The notes: generated by a model not told the origin, from the sequence alone. A stretch of DNA of 64,000 nt from CAYXLI01 sp964464925 (GCA_964464925.1 CAYXLI010000003.1:1-64000); one strand, 5' to 3'. Counted from the first letter of the stretch, positions 52,877 to 61,749 are shown. Numbers and translations: made by a program.

Positions 52877-53578
52877 CTACCACTTCACAGGCTTGCCCGG
52901 GTGCAACTCCCACACGTGTGTCTTTGGAAAGTCCTTCAACAATTCCGTTAACGCGCTCGGCCTGCCGGTCAACGCAGGAAATGTCCCGAAGTGCATCGGA
53001 ATCACTTTCTCCGGTTGCAGCATCCGGACTGCGGCGTTTGCCTCACGTGGGCTCATCGTAAACAGATCCCCAATCGGCAGCATGGCTAACTGCGGCTTAT
53101 ACAATTCACGAATCAGGGTCATATCGGTAAATACGTTCGTATCGCCGGCAAAGTAAATGTTCCGCCCATCCGGCAGCCAGATCACATACCCCGCCGCTTC
53201 GCCGCCATAAATAATCTGATCGCCATCCAGAATGCCGCAGCTATGAATCGCGTGCGTCATGGTCACCTTCAGCGGGCCGCACTCCTGCGTTCCGCCTTTG
53301 TTCATGCCGCTGCAATGCTTGACGCCCTTCTTCTCCAGCCATTGGCACGTCTCATAAATAGCGATCACCTTAGACGGCTTGAACTTCTTAGCCAGCGGCA
53401 CGGCATCGTGAATGTGATCGAAGTGCCCATGCGAAATCAAAATGCCGTCGATCCGCGAGAACTCATGCCCTTTCGGAAAGGCCGGATTGCCGTCTGTCCA
53501 TGGATCCAGCACGAACACCTCGCCTGAGTCCAGCTTCAGTTGGAACGTACCATGCCCTAACCACGTGATCTCCACCAT
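52877..53578 (-). CDS. UPF0173 metal-dependent hydrolase (metallo-beta-lactamase fold)
   Basis: 233 residues, the usual length of the UPF0173/YtkL family. It begins VEITWLGHGTFQLKLDSG. The metal-binding motif is ISHGHFDHIHD, with later ligands in FAGDTNVFTDM and PMHFGTF. The substrate is unknown. It starts 17 bases after the GH3 gene's stop with an AAAGGAAA ribosome site, so the two are probably one operon. It is convergent with metH. Confidence 0.9.
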   Translation of the reverse strand: MVEITWLGHGTFQLKLDSGEVFVLDPWTDGNPAFPKGHEFSRIDGILISHGHFDHIHDAVPLAKKFKPSKVIAIYETCQWLEKKGVKHCSGMNKGGTQECGPLKVTMTHAIHSCGILDGDQIIYGGEAAGYVIWLPDGRNIYFAGDTNVFTDMTLIRELYKPQLAMLPIGDLFTMSPREANAAVRMLQPEKVIPMHFGTFPALTGRPSALTELLKDFPKTHVWELHPGKPVKW

Positions 53579-53595
53579 GGGTGTTTCCTTTCGAA

Positions 53596-55413
53596 CTATT
53601 TGCTCAGTTGGATGCCATCGCCATACTTAGCGAGACCCGGTATTGTCACCGGCAACTTGCCGGTGATCGCAATGTCGCCGTAAAGTGCTCTCACCGCCGC
53701 CACCTCGGACGAAGGCGCAGTCGAATAAGTCGCCAGATACCCATTCACTTTCGGGAACGCACGCAAGAGATACGGGTTGCCCATAGCGATTATTACCACC
53801 GGAGTTCGCCCGGCCTGCAACTTCTCAATCAACTGCGGGAACGCTCCGGCCAGTGCCACGTTGCCGCGATACGCAGCGGCCGACACAAAGGACGGCAGCA
53901 CATACGTCTCGCATCCGTTTGACTTGTCGAGCACCGCGTCCATTTCCACCATCGGAACCTGAGGATCCCAACGCACCGCGAAAGTATCCCGCGTATGCTT
54001 GCGAAGCTCCTCCAGCAGCGCCTGCCCCTGCTGCCCAGAGCGGCTCTCCGCCAGGATCAGCCAGCAAGCCTTGTGCGGATTCCTCAGGGGCAGCACATTG
54101 CTTTCATTCTTCACCAAAGTCACCGCCTTATCGGCCGCCCTCTGCGCTTCCTGCGCCGCCTCCTGAGAATCCAGCACGTCGCTGATCTCTTCCAGGTTCA
54201 CCAGTTTGTTCCGTTGCAATCCTACCCGCGCCTTTGCAGCCAGCACCCTCATGACGCTCTGTTCGATCCGCTGGCGCGTGATCCGGCCTGACTGCACGGC
54301 ATTCGTGACTGCCCGGATCGTGTCTTCCGGATTCGGCGGCATCAGTAGCATATCGACGCCGGCCTCGATCGCCCTTACTGATGCTTCACCGTTTGCAACC
54401 TGTCTCGCCAGACCTTGCATGTCCATTGCATCGGTGACGATCAGCCCCGGAAAGTTCAACTCCGTTCGAAGCAACCCAGTCAAGACCTTTGCCGAAATCG
54501 TGGCCGGTATCTCCTGCGGCTCCACAGCCGGAACAGCCATGTGCGCCGTCATCACCGAATCCACGTTGTCCTGGATCGCCGCCTTGAACGGCACCAGTTC
54601 CAGCGCCTCCATGCGAGCTTTATCAGCAGTCAGCTTCGCGAGGCCCATGTGCGTGTCGACATCGGTATCGCCATGCCCCGGAAAGTGCTTGACGGTAACC
54701 AGAACGCGGTTCGCAGGATCGGAGTGTGCTCCCTCGATGAACGCTTTCACCTGCGCCGCTACATCCAGTGGATTCTCGCCGAACGATCGTGTGTTGATGA
54801 TCGGATTGTCCGGGTTACTGTTTACATCCGCGTCCGGAGCGAACACCCACTGCACGCCGAGAGCGCGAGCCTCTCGAGCCGTCCACAGCCCCAGCGCCCT
54901 CGTCAACTGCAGATCCCGCGCGGCTCCGTATGCCATCAGATGCGGATACTTCACCGTTCCCGCCACACGCATCGATGCGCCGCGCTCAAAATCCGCCCCG
55001 ATCAGCAGCGGAATTCTTGAAAGCTTTTGCATGCGGTTCAGAAAGGTCGCCATCGCGTGTGGCTCCGCATTGCGCACCGTGCCGTTCGCCACGCGATTCA
55101 CTACAATGATTCCGCCCACATGAAGGTCGCGGACTTGATGCGCATACTTGCGATAAAGCTCTGAACGCGAACTCAGTGCTTCGCCGTAGCTCGTTACCAT
55201 CACAAGTTGCGCCACTAAATCATGCAGACTAAGCCCGCGCATCCATCGCTGGGCTATCTGCCGCTCTGCGGAAGAGATTTTGTCAGCGGCAGCCGCGACT
55301 GTCTTCTTTCTCACCGAAACACTGGCCGGCACCCGATTGCGGGCGGGGCCTGGTGCGCTGAAGATCAGAAATGAGAACGCGGTGGCGAAGAAGAGGGCCG
55401 GGCGAGCGAACAT
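53596..55413 (-). CDS. GH3 beta-N-acetylglucosaminidase (NagZ-like, two-domain)
   Basis: 605 residues. An N-terminal signal (FARPALFFATAFSFLIFSAPG) indicates export. The catalytic barrel (~60-395) has the NagZ motif KHFPGHGDTDVDTH (residues 242-255, with His as general acid/base in this subfamily) and the nucleophile Asp328 in IVTDAMDMQG. A C-terminal GH3 domain (~425-600) makes it resemble the longer Gram-positive type. It removes GlcNAc from peptidoglycan or chitin-like fragments. TACACT ends eight bases before the ATG, and no Shine-Dalgarno is seen. Confidence 0.9.
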   Translation of the reverse strand: MFARPALFFATAFSFLIFSAPGPARNRVPASVSVRKKTVAAAADKISSAERQIAQRWMRGLSLHDLVAQLVMVTSYGEALSSRSELYRKYAHQVRDLHVGGIIVVNRVANGTVRNAEPHAMATFLNRMQKLSRIPLLIGADFERGASMRVAGTVKYPHLMAYGAARDLQLTRALGLWTAREARALGVQWVFAPDADVNSNPDNPIINTRSFGENPLDVAAQVKAFIEGAHSDPANRVLVTVKHFPGHGDTDVDTHMGLAKLTADKARMEALELVPFKAAIQDNVDSVMTAHMAVPAVEPQEIPATISAKVLTGLLRTELNFPGLIVTDAMDMQGLARQVANGEASVRAIEAGVDMLLMPPNPEDTIRAVTNAVQSGRITRQRIEQSVMRVLAAKARVGLQRNKLVNLEEISDVLDSQEAAQEAQRAADKAVTLVKNESNVLPLRNPHKACWLILAESRSGQQGQALLEELRKHTRDTFAVRWDPQVPMVEMDAVLDKSNGCETYVLPSFVSAAAYRGNVALAGAFPQLIEKLQAGRTPVVIIAMGNPYLLRAFPKVNGYLATYSTAPSSEVAAVRALYGDIAITGKLPVTIPGLAKYGDGIQLSK

Positions 55414-55421
55414 CCACCTAC

Positions 55422-55427
55422 AGTGTA
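55422..55427 (-). promoter_or_regulatory. Leaderless-type -10 of the GH3 gene
   Basis: On the minus strand TACACT (55427-55422) ends eight bases before the ATG at 55413. It lies just before the stop codon of the upstream response regulator gene. Confidence 0.45.
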
Positions 55428-55437
55428 AACGGTTCGC

Positions 55438-55890
55438 CTAAACGCTCTTTGCCCGGGGACGTGACGATGCCGCTTGCGAACGAACCGGCTTCTTTGGTGT
55501 CTTGCGGCGCAGCAGGCGGGCAACTGCGCGCGTAAGATGCACCACTTCCGTATTATTCTTCGCAACCACAATGTCGGCGCCCGTGTTCTGCTCGTTGAGT
55601 CCGAGCACTTCCACGACGCCGGAGATCAGGATTACCGGTATCTCCGGATTCGTCTTTCGAATCTCTGCAATCACCTGCTTGCCGTTCATGCGTGGCATGC
55701 GGTAATCGGTGATCACCAGATCGAACGGAGAAGTGGCGAACGCTTCCAGGCCATCCTCCGGTGTATTTGCAACCGTGATCTCGTGTCCGGATTCTTCGAG
55801 TAGTGTTTTGCGGACCAGCAAGCCGCAGTGGTTGTCATCGATCAGCAGGATCCGTGCAGATCCGGCCGCAGAAGGCGTCCCGTTTTTCAT
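55438..55890 (-). CDS. Single-domain response regulator with basic C-terminal tail
   Basis: 150 residues from ATG 55890. The receiver spans ~12-130, with acidic pocket LLIDDNHCG (Asp18/Asp19), phosphoacceptor Asp62 in LVITDYRMPRMNG and Ser in VILISGVVE. The usual conserved Lys-Pro is changed to AKNN, so only Lys remains. A Lys/Arg/Ser-rich tail of about 20 residues follows (RRKTPKKPVRS). There is no DNA-binding domain and no adjacent kinase. The frame is open upstream but unlike the family. A good promoter with TTGACA lies upstream. Confidence 0.82.
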   Translation of the reverse strand: MKNGTPSAAGSARILLIDDNHCGLLVRKTLLEESGHEITVANTPEDGLEAFATSPFDLVITDYRMPRMNGKQVIAEIRKTNPEIPVILISGVVEVLGLNEQNTGADIVVAKNNTEVVHLTRAVARLLRRKTPKKPVRSQAASSRPRAKSV

Positions 55891-55902
55891 TTGGTCTGTG
55901 CG

Positions 55903-55932
55903 AAGGTAACAAACAGGTAAGAAGGATGTCAA
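55903..55932 (-). promoter_or_regulatory. Promoter of the response regulator at 55438-55890
   Basis: On the minus strand a perfect TTGACA (55932-55927), an 18-base spacer and TACCTT (55908-55903, preceded by TGT) form a strong promoter. The ATG follows 12 bases later. Confidence 0.6.
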
Positions 55933-55982
55933 CGCTTTTGTATCGGAATGAAAAACGGAAAGATGGAACGCTTGACAAAACG

Positions 55983-56010
55983 AAACGGGCCGCACTGTTG
56001 CGGCCCGTTT
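55983..56010. terminator. Strong hairpin terminator
   Basis: AAACGGGCCGCA (55983-55994), loop CTGT and TGCGGCCCGTTT (55999-56010) form a perfect 12-bp stem. On the minus strand it follows the VWFA gene stop by about 36 bases and is trailed by CGTTTTG. Confidence 0.85.
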
Positions 56011-56045
56011 GTGAGAGGAAGTTTTCAAATCGATGTATGCTGCGC

Positions 56046-57176
56046 TTATTCAACCGCGCGTGGTGCTGTGTAGCCCGCCTTCGCGATCACACGATACTTC
56101 ATCGGCTTGCCTTTTTCATCGACAATACGCAGAGGCTCGCCCGTAGCCGGGTTCACAAGTTCGACTTTGATCTTGCGGTATTTGCCATCGCGCGCCTGGT
56201 TGGATGGGTTGTACGCCAAGGAGTACTGATTGCGCAGGCTTTCATGAATCGAACGGAAGATCGCAGGAAACTCGCCGTAGAATCGCGGCAGATAAACCTG
56301 CCCGCCGCTCTCCTGCGCAAACGTCTTCATCTGATTGTCCGCTTGTAGAAAATCAAGGCGTGCGATCGAACCCATCGCGCCTCGTGCATCATAGTACTCA
56401 CGAACGGCCTGCATCATTCCGATCGCATAAATCGGTACGCCCGCGTTCTGAATCGCCTTTCGCGCCTTATCAAATGTCAGCTTGCTGAAGGTATCGACGC
56501 CGGTCGAGATCAGAACCACTGCCTTGCGGCCCTCGATGTCCTGCATTCGCTCGACGGTGTCGACGAGAGCGTCATAGAGATTCGATTCTGAGAACGCCGC
56601 GATGCGAAGGCGCTGCATTGCCTCCTGCACCTTGCGGCGGTCCAGCGTGAAATCGGTCAACGTTTCCGGGCGCATGTCATAGGCGACGATGGCCACGTAA
56701 TCTTCCGGCTTTAACGTCTCGATGAAGCCGTAGGCCGCGGAAAGGGTCTGGTACCAAGTCTCTGTATAGTACTGCTGGTATCGGTTACTGAACTCAATGA
56801 CCATGCAGACGGTCATGGGAGCTTCGCCCATGCCGAAGTTAGAGACCGCCTGGGGAACGTTGTCTTCGAGCACGCGGAAGTTACCGCGCGGGATATTCGG
56901 AATGAAGTGGCCTTTGTTGTCGAGCACCGAGACATCTACCTGCACGGCAGTCACGTCGCTCTTAAAACTCGGCCCTTCCGGGATGGCGTTGTCTTTCTTG
57001 CTGAACTTAGACGGGATCTTAGGCTGTTCGGCTTCTTCCGGCGGAGTCCCTTCTTTCTTTCTGGGACGCGCAACCGTTTCGCCACTTTGCTTGTCAGGGC
57101 CCTGTTGCGCGAACGCAAACTGAAGTCCGAACACCGTCATGACGATTACCGCGAGCGCCAGCACTAGCTTCTTCAT
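56046..57176 (-). CDS. VWFA-related acidobacterial domain protein, secreted
   Basis: 376 residues. It has a signal peptide (MKKLVLALAVIVMTVFGLQFAFA) and a charged linker (~25-70). A von Willebrand factor A-like domain follows (~75-310), starting VQVDVSVLDNKGHFIPN and containing NFRVLEDNVPQAVSNF and KAVVLISTGVDTFS. The metal-site DxSxS is degenerate (CMVIEFSNRYQQ). This matches the family described as VWFA-related acidobacterial domain, present in many copies in these genomes with unknown role, probably protein-protein contact at the envelope. AAGGAAG seven bases before the ATG supports the start, and TGGTATAGT upstream is a good extended -10. Confidence 0.88.
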   Translation of the reverse strand: MKKLVLALAVIVMTVFGLQFAFAQQGPDKQSGETVARPRKKEGTPPEEAEQPKIPSKFSKKDNAIPEGPSFKSDVTAVQVDVSVLDNKGHFIPNIPRGNFRVLEDNVPQAVSNFGMGEAPMTVCMVIEFSNRYQQYYTETWYQTLSAAYGFIETLKPEDYVAIVAYDMRPETLTDFTLDRRKVQEAMQRLRIAAFSESNLYDALVDTVERMQDIEGRKAVVLISTGVDTFSKLTFDKARKAIQNAGVPIYAIGMMQAVREYYDARGAMGSIARLDFLQADNQMKTFAQESGGQVYLPRFYGEFPAIFRSIHESLRNQYSLAYNPSNQARDGKYRKIKVELVNPATGEPLRIVDEKGKPMKYRVIAKAGYTAPRAVE

Positions 57177-57244
57177 GTACACGCTTCCTTAGAGACGAAC
57201 TATACCAAAGAGGAAGACGTTAGGCGGTTGGTCGCGGTTTCCGG

Positions 57245-58003
57245 CTAGTGGACCCAGCGGTCCCGGTCAGAATCGCGCTTCTTGAGATACACCTGAAACT
57301 TCTTCCGCGCACGCTGCAACTTATACTCCCGCCACCAGCCAGACACTGACCTCGATACGTCAATACCGGAGCGCTTACTGCGCAAGTACAAGTAGCCGAA
57401 GATCATTCCGCCCAGGTGGGCGATATGGCTGACCCCGCTGCCGCTGGCTCCGAAGGAACTCATGAACGCAATCGCGCCCAGAATCATCACGAAATACTTG
57501 GCTTTGACCGGAAAGAGAAAGAAGAACAGGACTTCCATGTTCGGGAACAGCATGCCGAACGCGAGCAGCAGGCCGTAGATCGCTCCCGAAGCACCGATGG
57601 TACGGGCATGCATGTTGCCGCCCAGGATCAGGTTCGCCAACACGACACAAACCCCGGCGCCGATGCCGCAAAGGAAGTAATAATTGAGAAACCGCCGCGT
57701 TCCCCACGTCTGTTCCAGCGTGCGCCCGAACATCCAAAGCGTCAGCATGTTGAACAGAATGTGAGAGAACCCGAGCGGGTCGTGCAGGAACATGTAGGTC
57801 ACCAGTTGCCAGATGGCAAAGTGGCCGACAACGTCCGCAGGAATCAGCCCGAAAGGCTGAAACACCCAGTCGAAGCCAAAGAGAACGGAGAAATAATAAA
57901 GGACGAACAGCAGAATATTGCTGATCAGCAGGATTTGAACGCCGTTGGTGAAGTAGCCCGAAAACGAAAAACCCCGGCTGAGCGGTCGGTTGCTATACGG
58001 CAT
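57245..58003 (-). CDS. Rhomboid-family intramembrane serine protease
   Basis: 252 residues with six membrane helices. The catalytic pair is Ser139 in TIGASGAIYG and His196 in VSHIAHLGG. The conserved HILFNMLTLWMFG helix (His81, Asn85) and the EQTWGTRRFLNYY loop are present. It cleaves membrane proteins within or near the bilayer, and the substrates are unknown. The C-terminal ~45 residues are strongly basic and cytoplasmic (KLQRARKKFQVYLKKRDSDRDR). A TGATACCCT box lies 26 bases before the ATG. Confidence 0.92.
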   Translation of the reverse strand: MPYSNRPLSRGFSFSGYFTNGVQILLISNILLFVLYYFSVLFGFDWVFQPFGLIPADVVGHFAIWQLVTYMFLHDPLGFSHILFNMLTLWMFGRTLEQTWGTRRFLNYYFLCGIGAGVCVVLANLILGGNMHARTIGASGAIYGLLLAFGMLFPNMEVLFFFLFPVKAKYFVMILGAIAFMSSFGASGSGVSHIAHLGGMIFGYLYLRSKRSGIDVSRSVSGWWREYKLQRARKKFQVYLKKRDSDRDRWVH

Positions 58004-58050
58004 GAGCGCGGAAAATGGATCCTGCTCTCAGGGTATCAGAAGCCGCTTGC

Positions 58051-58347
58051 TCAGGACGCGATTGCACGTTCTTCGGCGTTCTCCTCCGCAATCCGGTTCA
58101 GGTAAGCGCCTCCAACCTGCGCGCCCAGCGCAAGAGCGAGCCAGACCTGCCAGTGTGAAAGGAGGCCGGTTGAAATGAAGAATTCACCCGTCCAGTTCAA
58201 ATCGGATCCCACGCGCCAAGCCGCCAAGGTGTAGCCGGCAACCGCCACAGGGTTGATCAGGTAACGGAGAAGCCGCCCGACTTCCTGGTTGGTTCTCAGT
58301 GCCTTGTGCAGCGTCGCCTGGATCTCCGGTTCGAATTTGATAAGCAT
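58051..58347 (-). CDS. Small membrane protein, 98 residues
   Basis: A cytoplasmic N-terminal helix (~1-28, MLIKFEPEIQATLHKALR) precedes two hydrophobic segments (~30-46 and ~62-82) and a short charged tail (RIAEENAEERAIAS). I do not recognise the family. GAGGGG six bases before the ATG is a good ribosome site. The upstream gap holds a 9-bp inverted repeat that may regulate it. It precedes the rhomboid gene by 47 bases on the same strand and may be cotranscribed with it. Confidence 0.7.
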   Translation of the reverse strand: MLIKFEPEIQATLHKALRTNQEVGRLLRYLINPVAVAGYTLAAWRVGSDLNWTGEFFISTGLLSHWQVWLALALGAQVGGAYLNRIAEENAEERAIAS

Positions 58348-58365
58348 TTGTGACCCCTCGTTCTG

Positions 58366-58389
58366 GGTATGTAGATGCAGCTACATACC
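58366..58389. promoter_or_regulatory. Operator-like inverted repeat upstream of the 98-residue protein gene
   Basis: GGTATGTAG-ATGCAG-CTACATACC has perfect 9-bp arms and a 6-base spacer. It lies 19 bases upstream of the 98-residue gene. The TGTA-N8-TACA pattern resembles operators of dimeric HTH repressors. It has no T-run, so it is not a terminator. Confidence 0.5.
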
Positions 58390-58508
58390 ATGAAGTTTCC
58401 GGAAGACTTTTCGCTTTGTGTGACGGTGCTATGAAATCCCTTTCCCGCGCATATTTCATCCAAATCCGGGCGACGCATACGGGGGCCACAGTATGATGGT
58501 TTTTGGAC

Positions 58509-59528
58509 ATGCATCCGCCGGAGCCGAACGAGAAGAAAACCAAGCCGTTACGTTCCAAGCTCCTCCTAATCGCGATGAATCTGTTCTCGCTAGGGTGCCT
58601 CTATTGGGCTCTCCGGGACGCTAACCTCTCCGAACTCGGGGGAGAGTTGAAACAGATGGAGTGGGGGTGGGTTACCATCGCCGTGTTTGCCGACATTCTG
58701 GTCTATTTCTGGCACGGTTGGCGGTGGAGTCTGCTACTCAGCCCGCTTGCGGACGTCCCTTTTTGGCGATCCGTCCGGGCTATCTACGTCGGCTTGTTCG
58801 CGAACGAGGTCCTGCCGTTCCGGACGGGCGAAGTGATTCGCTGCTATCTGCTGGCCCGCTGGACGGAACTGCCGCTGACGGTCGCTCTCTCCTCCGCATT
58901 GATCGAGCGGATTTTTGACGGCCTCTGGCTGGTGACCTGCCTGCTGATCACCACCCGTTTCGTGAAACTGCCAGGGTACCTGGTGGATGGCGGCGTGGTT
59001 CTCGGCGGCATCGTGTTCTGCTTCAGTGTTTTGCTCGGCGTTGCGATGTTCTATAAGCAGCAGACCCGAAGGGCTTTCGCAAGCAACCGTATCCTGTCGA
59101 AACTGAACGTGCTGATCGAGGACCTGCACATCATCGGGCACTCGCGCTTCCTCTACTTCTCTGCGTTTGCAAGTCTTCCGTACCTGCTCATGCAGGTGAT
59201 CCCTATTTACGCTCTCGCCAGAGGATACCCGGGCTTCAACCTCACTATTGGGCAGGCCGCTGCGCTCATGGTGATGCTGCGCCTGGGCGCCGTTGTCCCT
59301 CAGGCTCCAGGCAATCTCGGGTTGTTTCAGTCGATCACAATTGTCGGCCTCGTCCTCTTCGGAGTGGACCGGGGAATCGCGGCCCGTTTTTCGCTCGTGA
59401 TGTGGGGCATCATCACCTTACCGCTGCTGGTGGCAGGCACGGTCGCCCTTGCCGTAACGGGTATGCGGATCGGCGAACTGCATCATGAGGCGCAGGCCAG
59501 TGTGCGGAACCGGAACGTAGCTTCCTAG
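58509..59528 (+). CDS. Flippase-like (lysylphosphatidylglycerol synthase TM region / UPF0104) membrane protein
   Basis: About 339 residues with roughly eight membrane helices. The family pattern includes WRWSLLLSPLADVPFWRSVRAIYVGLFANEVLPFRTGEVIR (quoted in parts: WRWSLLL, NEVLPFRTGE), ALIERIFDGLWL and GAVVPQAPGNLGLFQ. These proteins resemble the MprF flippase domain and AglD/YbhN, and may move or modify lipids or lipid-linked sugars. A TTG at 58503 is an alternative start. TATGAT lies 11 bases before the ATG. The TAG stop shares CTAG with the convergent dehydratase-like gene. Confidence 0.85.
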   Translation: MHPPEPNEKKTKPLRSKLLLIAMNLFSLGCLYWALRDANLSELGGELKQMEWGWVTIAVFADILVYFWHGWRWSLLLSPLADVPFWRSVRAIYVGLFANEVLPFRTGEVIRCYLLARWTELPLTVALSSALIERIFDGLWLVTCLLITTRFVKLPGYLVDGGVVLGGIVFCFSVLLGVAMFYKQQTRRAFASNRILSKLNVLIEDLHIIGHSRFLYFSAFASLPYLLMQVIPIYALARGYPGFNLTIGQAAALMVMLRLGAVVPQAPGNLGLFQSITIVGLVLFGVDRGIAARFSLVMWGIITLPLLVAGTVALAVTGMRIGELHHEAQASVRNRNVAS

Positions 59529-60784
59529 CCCCACCACGTTTCGCCGGGAGCCAAATGCGCCTTCGCGACATCGGGGTTGATCTCGACGCCATATCCGGGC
59601 TTGTCCTGAATGGTCAGGTAACCGTTCTGCCAGATGGGGCCTTCGTGCACTACCAGATCTGGCCACCAGGCGACATACTTCGCAAGTTCGTGAATGCGGA
59701 AGTTCCGCATGGAGGAAGCTGCGTGGGCCGAAGCGATCGTGCCGAGCGGACTCGCGGGATTATGTGCCGCCGTCCAGATGTAATACATTTCCGCAAGGTC
59801 GGAAATGCGCTTGGATTCGAGTAAGCCACCCGACTTGGGTATGTCTATGTGCACGCCGGCGCATGCCTGCAATTCGATGATCTTGCGGAATCCCTGTCGG
59901 CCGTACAGGTTCTCGCCCGTGCAGACGGGAATCGTGGTGCTGTGTTGCACACGAGCCATCGCCTCGGCGTTATCCGGCGGGACCGGATCCTCCAGCCACA
60001 TGGGCTTCACAGGCTCCAGCGCCTTCGCCAGGTTGATGACGTCGTTCACATCGTACTTCCAGTGGCACTCAACTGCGAAGTCGATATCGGGGCCGAGGCT
60101 TTCGCGCACGGTCTCCATGGCACGCGTAATGCGGCGGATGTCCTTCCCGGTCAGGTTTCGCAGGTAGGGATCGTGGCCCGGTTCACGATAGTCGGGGTCG
60201 GCGTGCGGCGGGATGCCGTCCCCCTGAAACTTGAATGCCGTCCAGCCCCACTTCTCCGCACGTGCTTCCGCTACCTGGGCTTTCCACGAACTCATGTCCT
60301 CTACGTTCGGCGGCACCTGCAGCGTGCGGTAGAAGCGGACCTTATCGCGGAAACGGCCGCCAAGCAGATTGCAGACCGGCGTTTCGAGCAAGCGTCCGGC
60401 CAGATCCCAAAGGGCGATTTCGATTCCGCTCGCAGCCGTGACGGTCACGCCCGCGATCGCGCCCGCGCCTGCGCTGCGCATCAACATCTTGGTGTAGAGC
60501 TTGTCGACATTGAGCGGATCTTCACCGAGGATGAGCGGCTTCAGTTGGTTCAGGACCAAGTCCTTTACGCCGGGTCCCCAATAGGCTTCGCCGATTCCGT
60601 AGACGCCGGAGTCGGTCTCAATTTTGATGAGATTCCAATCCCACGTACCGCGCACGATCATGCACTTGACGTCCGTGATCTTGACCTTTTTCCGAATAGC
60701 CGCAGCAGCTTTGTCATAAGGCGCCGCAAAGAGCGGGAGGCATACGGCGAGAGTCTGGAGGAACTTACGGCGATCGCTGGTCAC
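59525..60784 (-). CDS. Enolase-superfamily acid-sugar dehydratase-like protein with Tat-type signal
   Basis: 419 residues. The N-terminus SDRRKFLQTLAVCLPLFAA is a twin-arginine signal, so the enzyme is exported folded. The mandelate-racemase N-domain (~35-150) is followed by a barrel with Lys in AFKFQGDG, metal ligands in DFAVECHWKYD, MWLEDPVPP and CTGENLYG, and catalytic-type His in AAHNPASPLGT. The E-x-H arrangement is like that of galactonate/mannonate dehydratases. The substrate is not determined. The start is GTG, overlapping the stop of the adenosine deaminase gene (GTGA), so the two are coupled. It shares a CTAG stop with the convergent flippase-like gene. Confidence 0.82.
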   Translation of the reverse strand: MTSDRRKFLQTLAVCLPLFAAPYDKAAAAIRKKVKITDVKCMIVRGTWDWNLIKIETDSGVYGIGEAYWGPGVKDLVLNQLKPLILGEDPLNVDKLYTKMLMRSAGAGAIAGVTVTAASGIEIALWDLAGRLLETPVCNLLGGRFRDKVRFYRTLQVPPNVEDMSSWKAQVAEARAEKWGWTAFKFQGDGIPPHADPDYREPGHDPYLRNLTGKDIRRITRAMETVRESLGPDIDFAVECHWKYDVNDVINLAKALEPVKPMWLEDPVPPDNAEAMARVQHSTTIPVCTGENLYGRQGFRKIIELQACAGVHIDIPKSGGLLESKRISDLAEMYYIWTAAHNPASPLGTIASAHAASSMRNFRIHELAKYVAWWPDLVVHEGPIWQNGYLTIQDKPGYGVEINPDVAKAHLAPGETWWG

Positions 60785-61728
60785 GCGTGATTTTCTATCA
60801 TGTTTCGCCCGCTTGCGTCCAGCGCATAGCGGAAGCTGTTGTTTGCAATCGCGCGCAATTCTTCATCGGTGAAGCCAAAAACCTCCGCGGCGATGCGGTA
60901 CTCGTTCGAGAGCGAGGTGTGGAACATGGCTGGGTCGTCCGAGTTGAGAGTGATTGGTACGCCTGCCTCGTAGAGTTTGCGAACGGGGTGTGCGTCGAAC
61001 GACGGAACCACGCCGGTGCAGATATTGCTCGAAATACAAATCTCCAAGGGAATGTCGTTCTGCCTCAGGTGGCGGAGGAGTTCGGGGTCGTCGATCGCAC
61101 GGATTCCATGTCCGATTCGGACCGCCCCGAGTTCCAATGCGGCCCAGATCGAGTCGGGCCCCACGCTCTCGCCGGCGTGCGGGACAACAGCCATTCCGCT
61201 CCGCCGCACCTCCGCGAAGACCGGAGCGAACTCCCTGGCGGGCCCCCGTGCCTCATCACCGCCGATGCCGAAAGCGACTACGCCATGAGCCTGGTGCTTG
61301 AGGGCAATCGCCGCAACCCGCTCCACATGGTCATAGCCGAACTGGCGCACGGCGTCGAAAATCCAGCGGACAAGAACAGGTGACTTCGCGGCAGCTTCGC
61401 GCTCCGCCTGGAAGATTCCCTCCACATCCTGCTCTTTCCATAGCACTACGCCCATAGAGAGGTTGATTTCCGCGTAGGACACGTTCTGCCTTTCCAACTC
61501 CTCGAGAAGGCGCGTGGTGATGAGGCCGTAGTGCTCGGGCTCGCGAAGCCGCTTCGATACCCATGCGTAACTCTGCAGGAAGCCGGCGAAGTTCTCGTAC
61601 TGATAGACGCCGCGTACATCCTCAGGCCGAAGAGATGAGTCGAGTTCGAGCAGAGTGGCTGGTGCAACAGAGCCTTCCAAGTGTACGTGTAGCTCGGCTT
61701 TCGGAAGACTCTCGTAGAAGGGAGACAT
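60781..61728 (-). CDS. add: Adenosine deaminase family protein
   Basis: 315 residues from the ATG at 61728. The metal-binding HVH is in LPKAELHVHLEGS. The further active-site residues are His and Glu in VVPHAGESVGPDSIW, His in RIGHGIRAIDD and Asp-Asp in TLNSDDPAMF. It deaminates adenosine, or possibly adenine or 6-aminodeoxyfutalosine, since the family members are hard to separate by eye. The frame remains open for 2.1 kb upstream, but that stretch is antisense to glgB and is rejected. The start is only 21 bp from the glgB start on the opposite strand. Confidence 0.88.
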   Translation of the reverse strand: MSPFYESLPKAELHVHLEGSVAPATLLELDSSLRPEDVRGVYQYENFAGFLQSYAWVSKRLREPEHYGLITTRLLEELERQNVSYAEINLSMGVVLWKEQDVEGIFQAEREAAAKSPVLVRWIFDAVRQFGYDHVERVAAIALKHQAHGVVAFGIGGDEARGPAREFAPVFAEVRRSGMAVVPHAGESVGPDSIWAALELGAVRIGHGIRAIDDPELLRHLRQNDIPLEICISSNICTGVVPSFDAHPVRKLYEAGVPITLNSDDPAMFHTSLSNEYRIAAEVFGFTDEELRAIANNSFRYALDASGRNMIENHA

Positions 61729-61749
61729 GCTTTTGCCATAATAGCGGCG
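61729..61749. promoter_or_regulatory. 21-bp divergent intergenic region with overlapping antiparallel -10 boxes
   Basis: CATAAT (61737-61742, plus strand, preceded by TGC) ends seven bases before the glgB ATG. TATTAT (61743-61738, minus strand) ends nine bases before the adenosine deaminase ATG. The two hexamers overlap almost completely, so both genes may be leaderless and driven by one symmetric promoter core. Confidence 0.5.
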
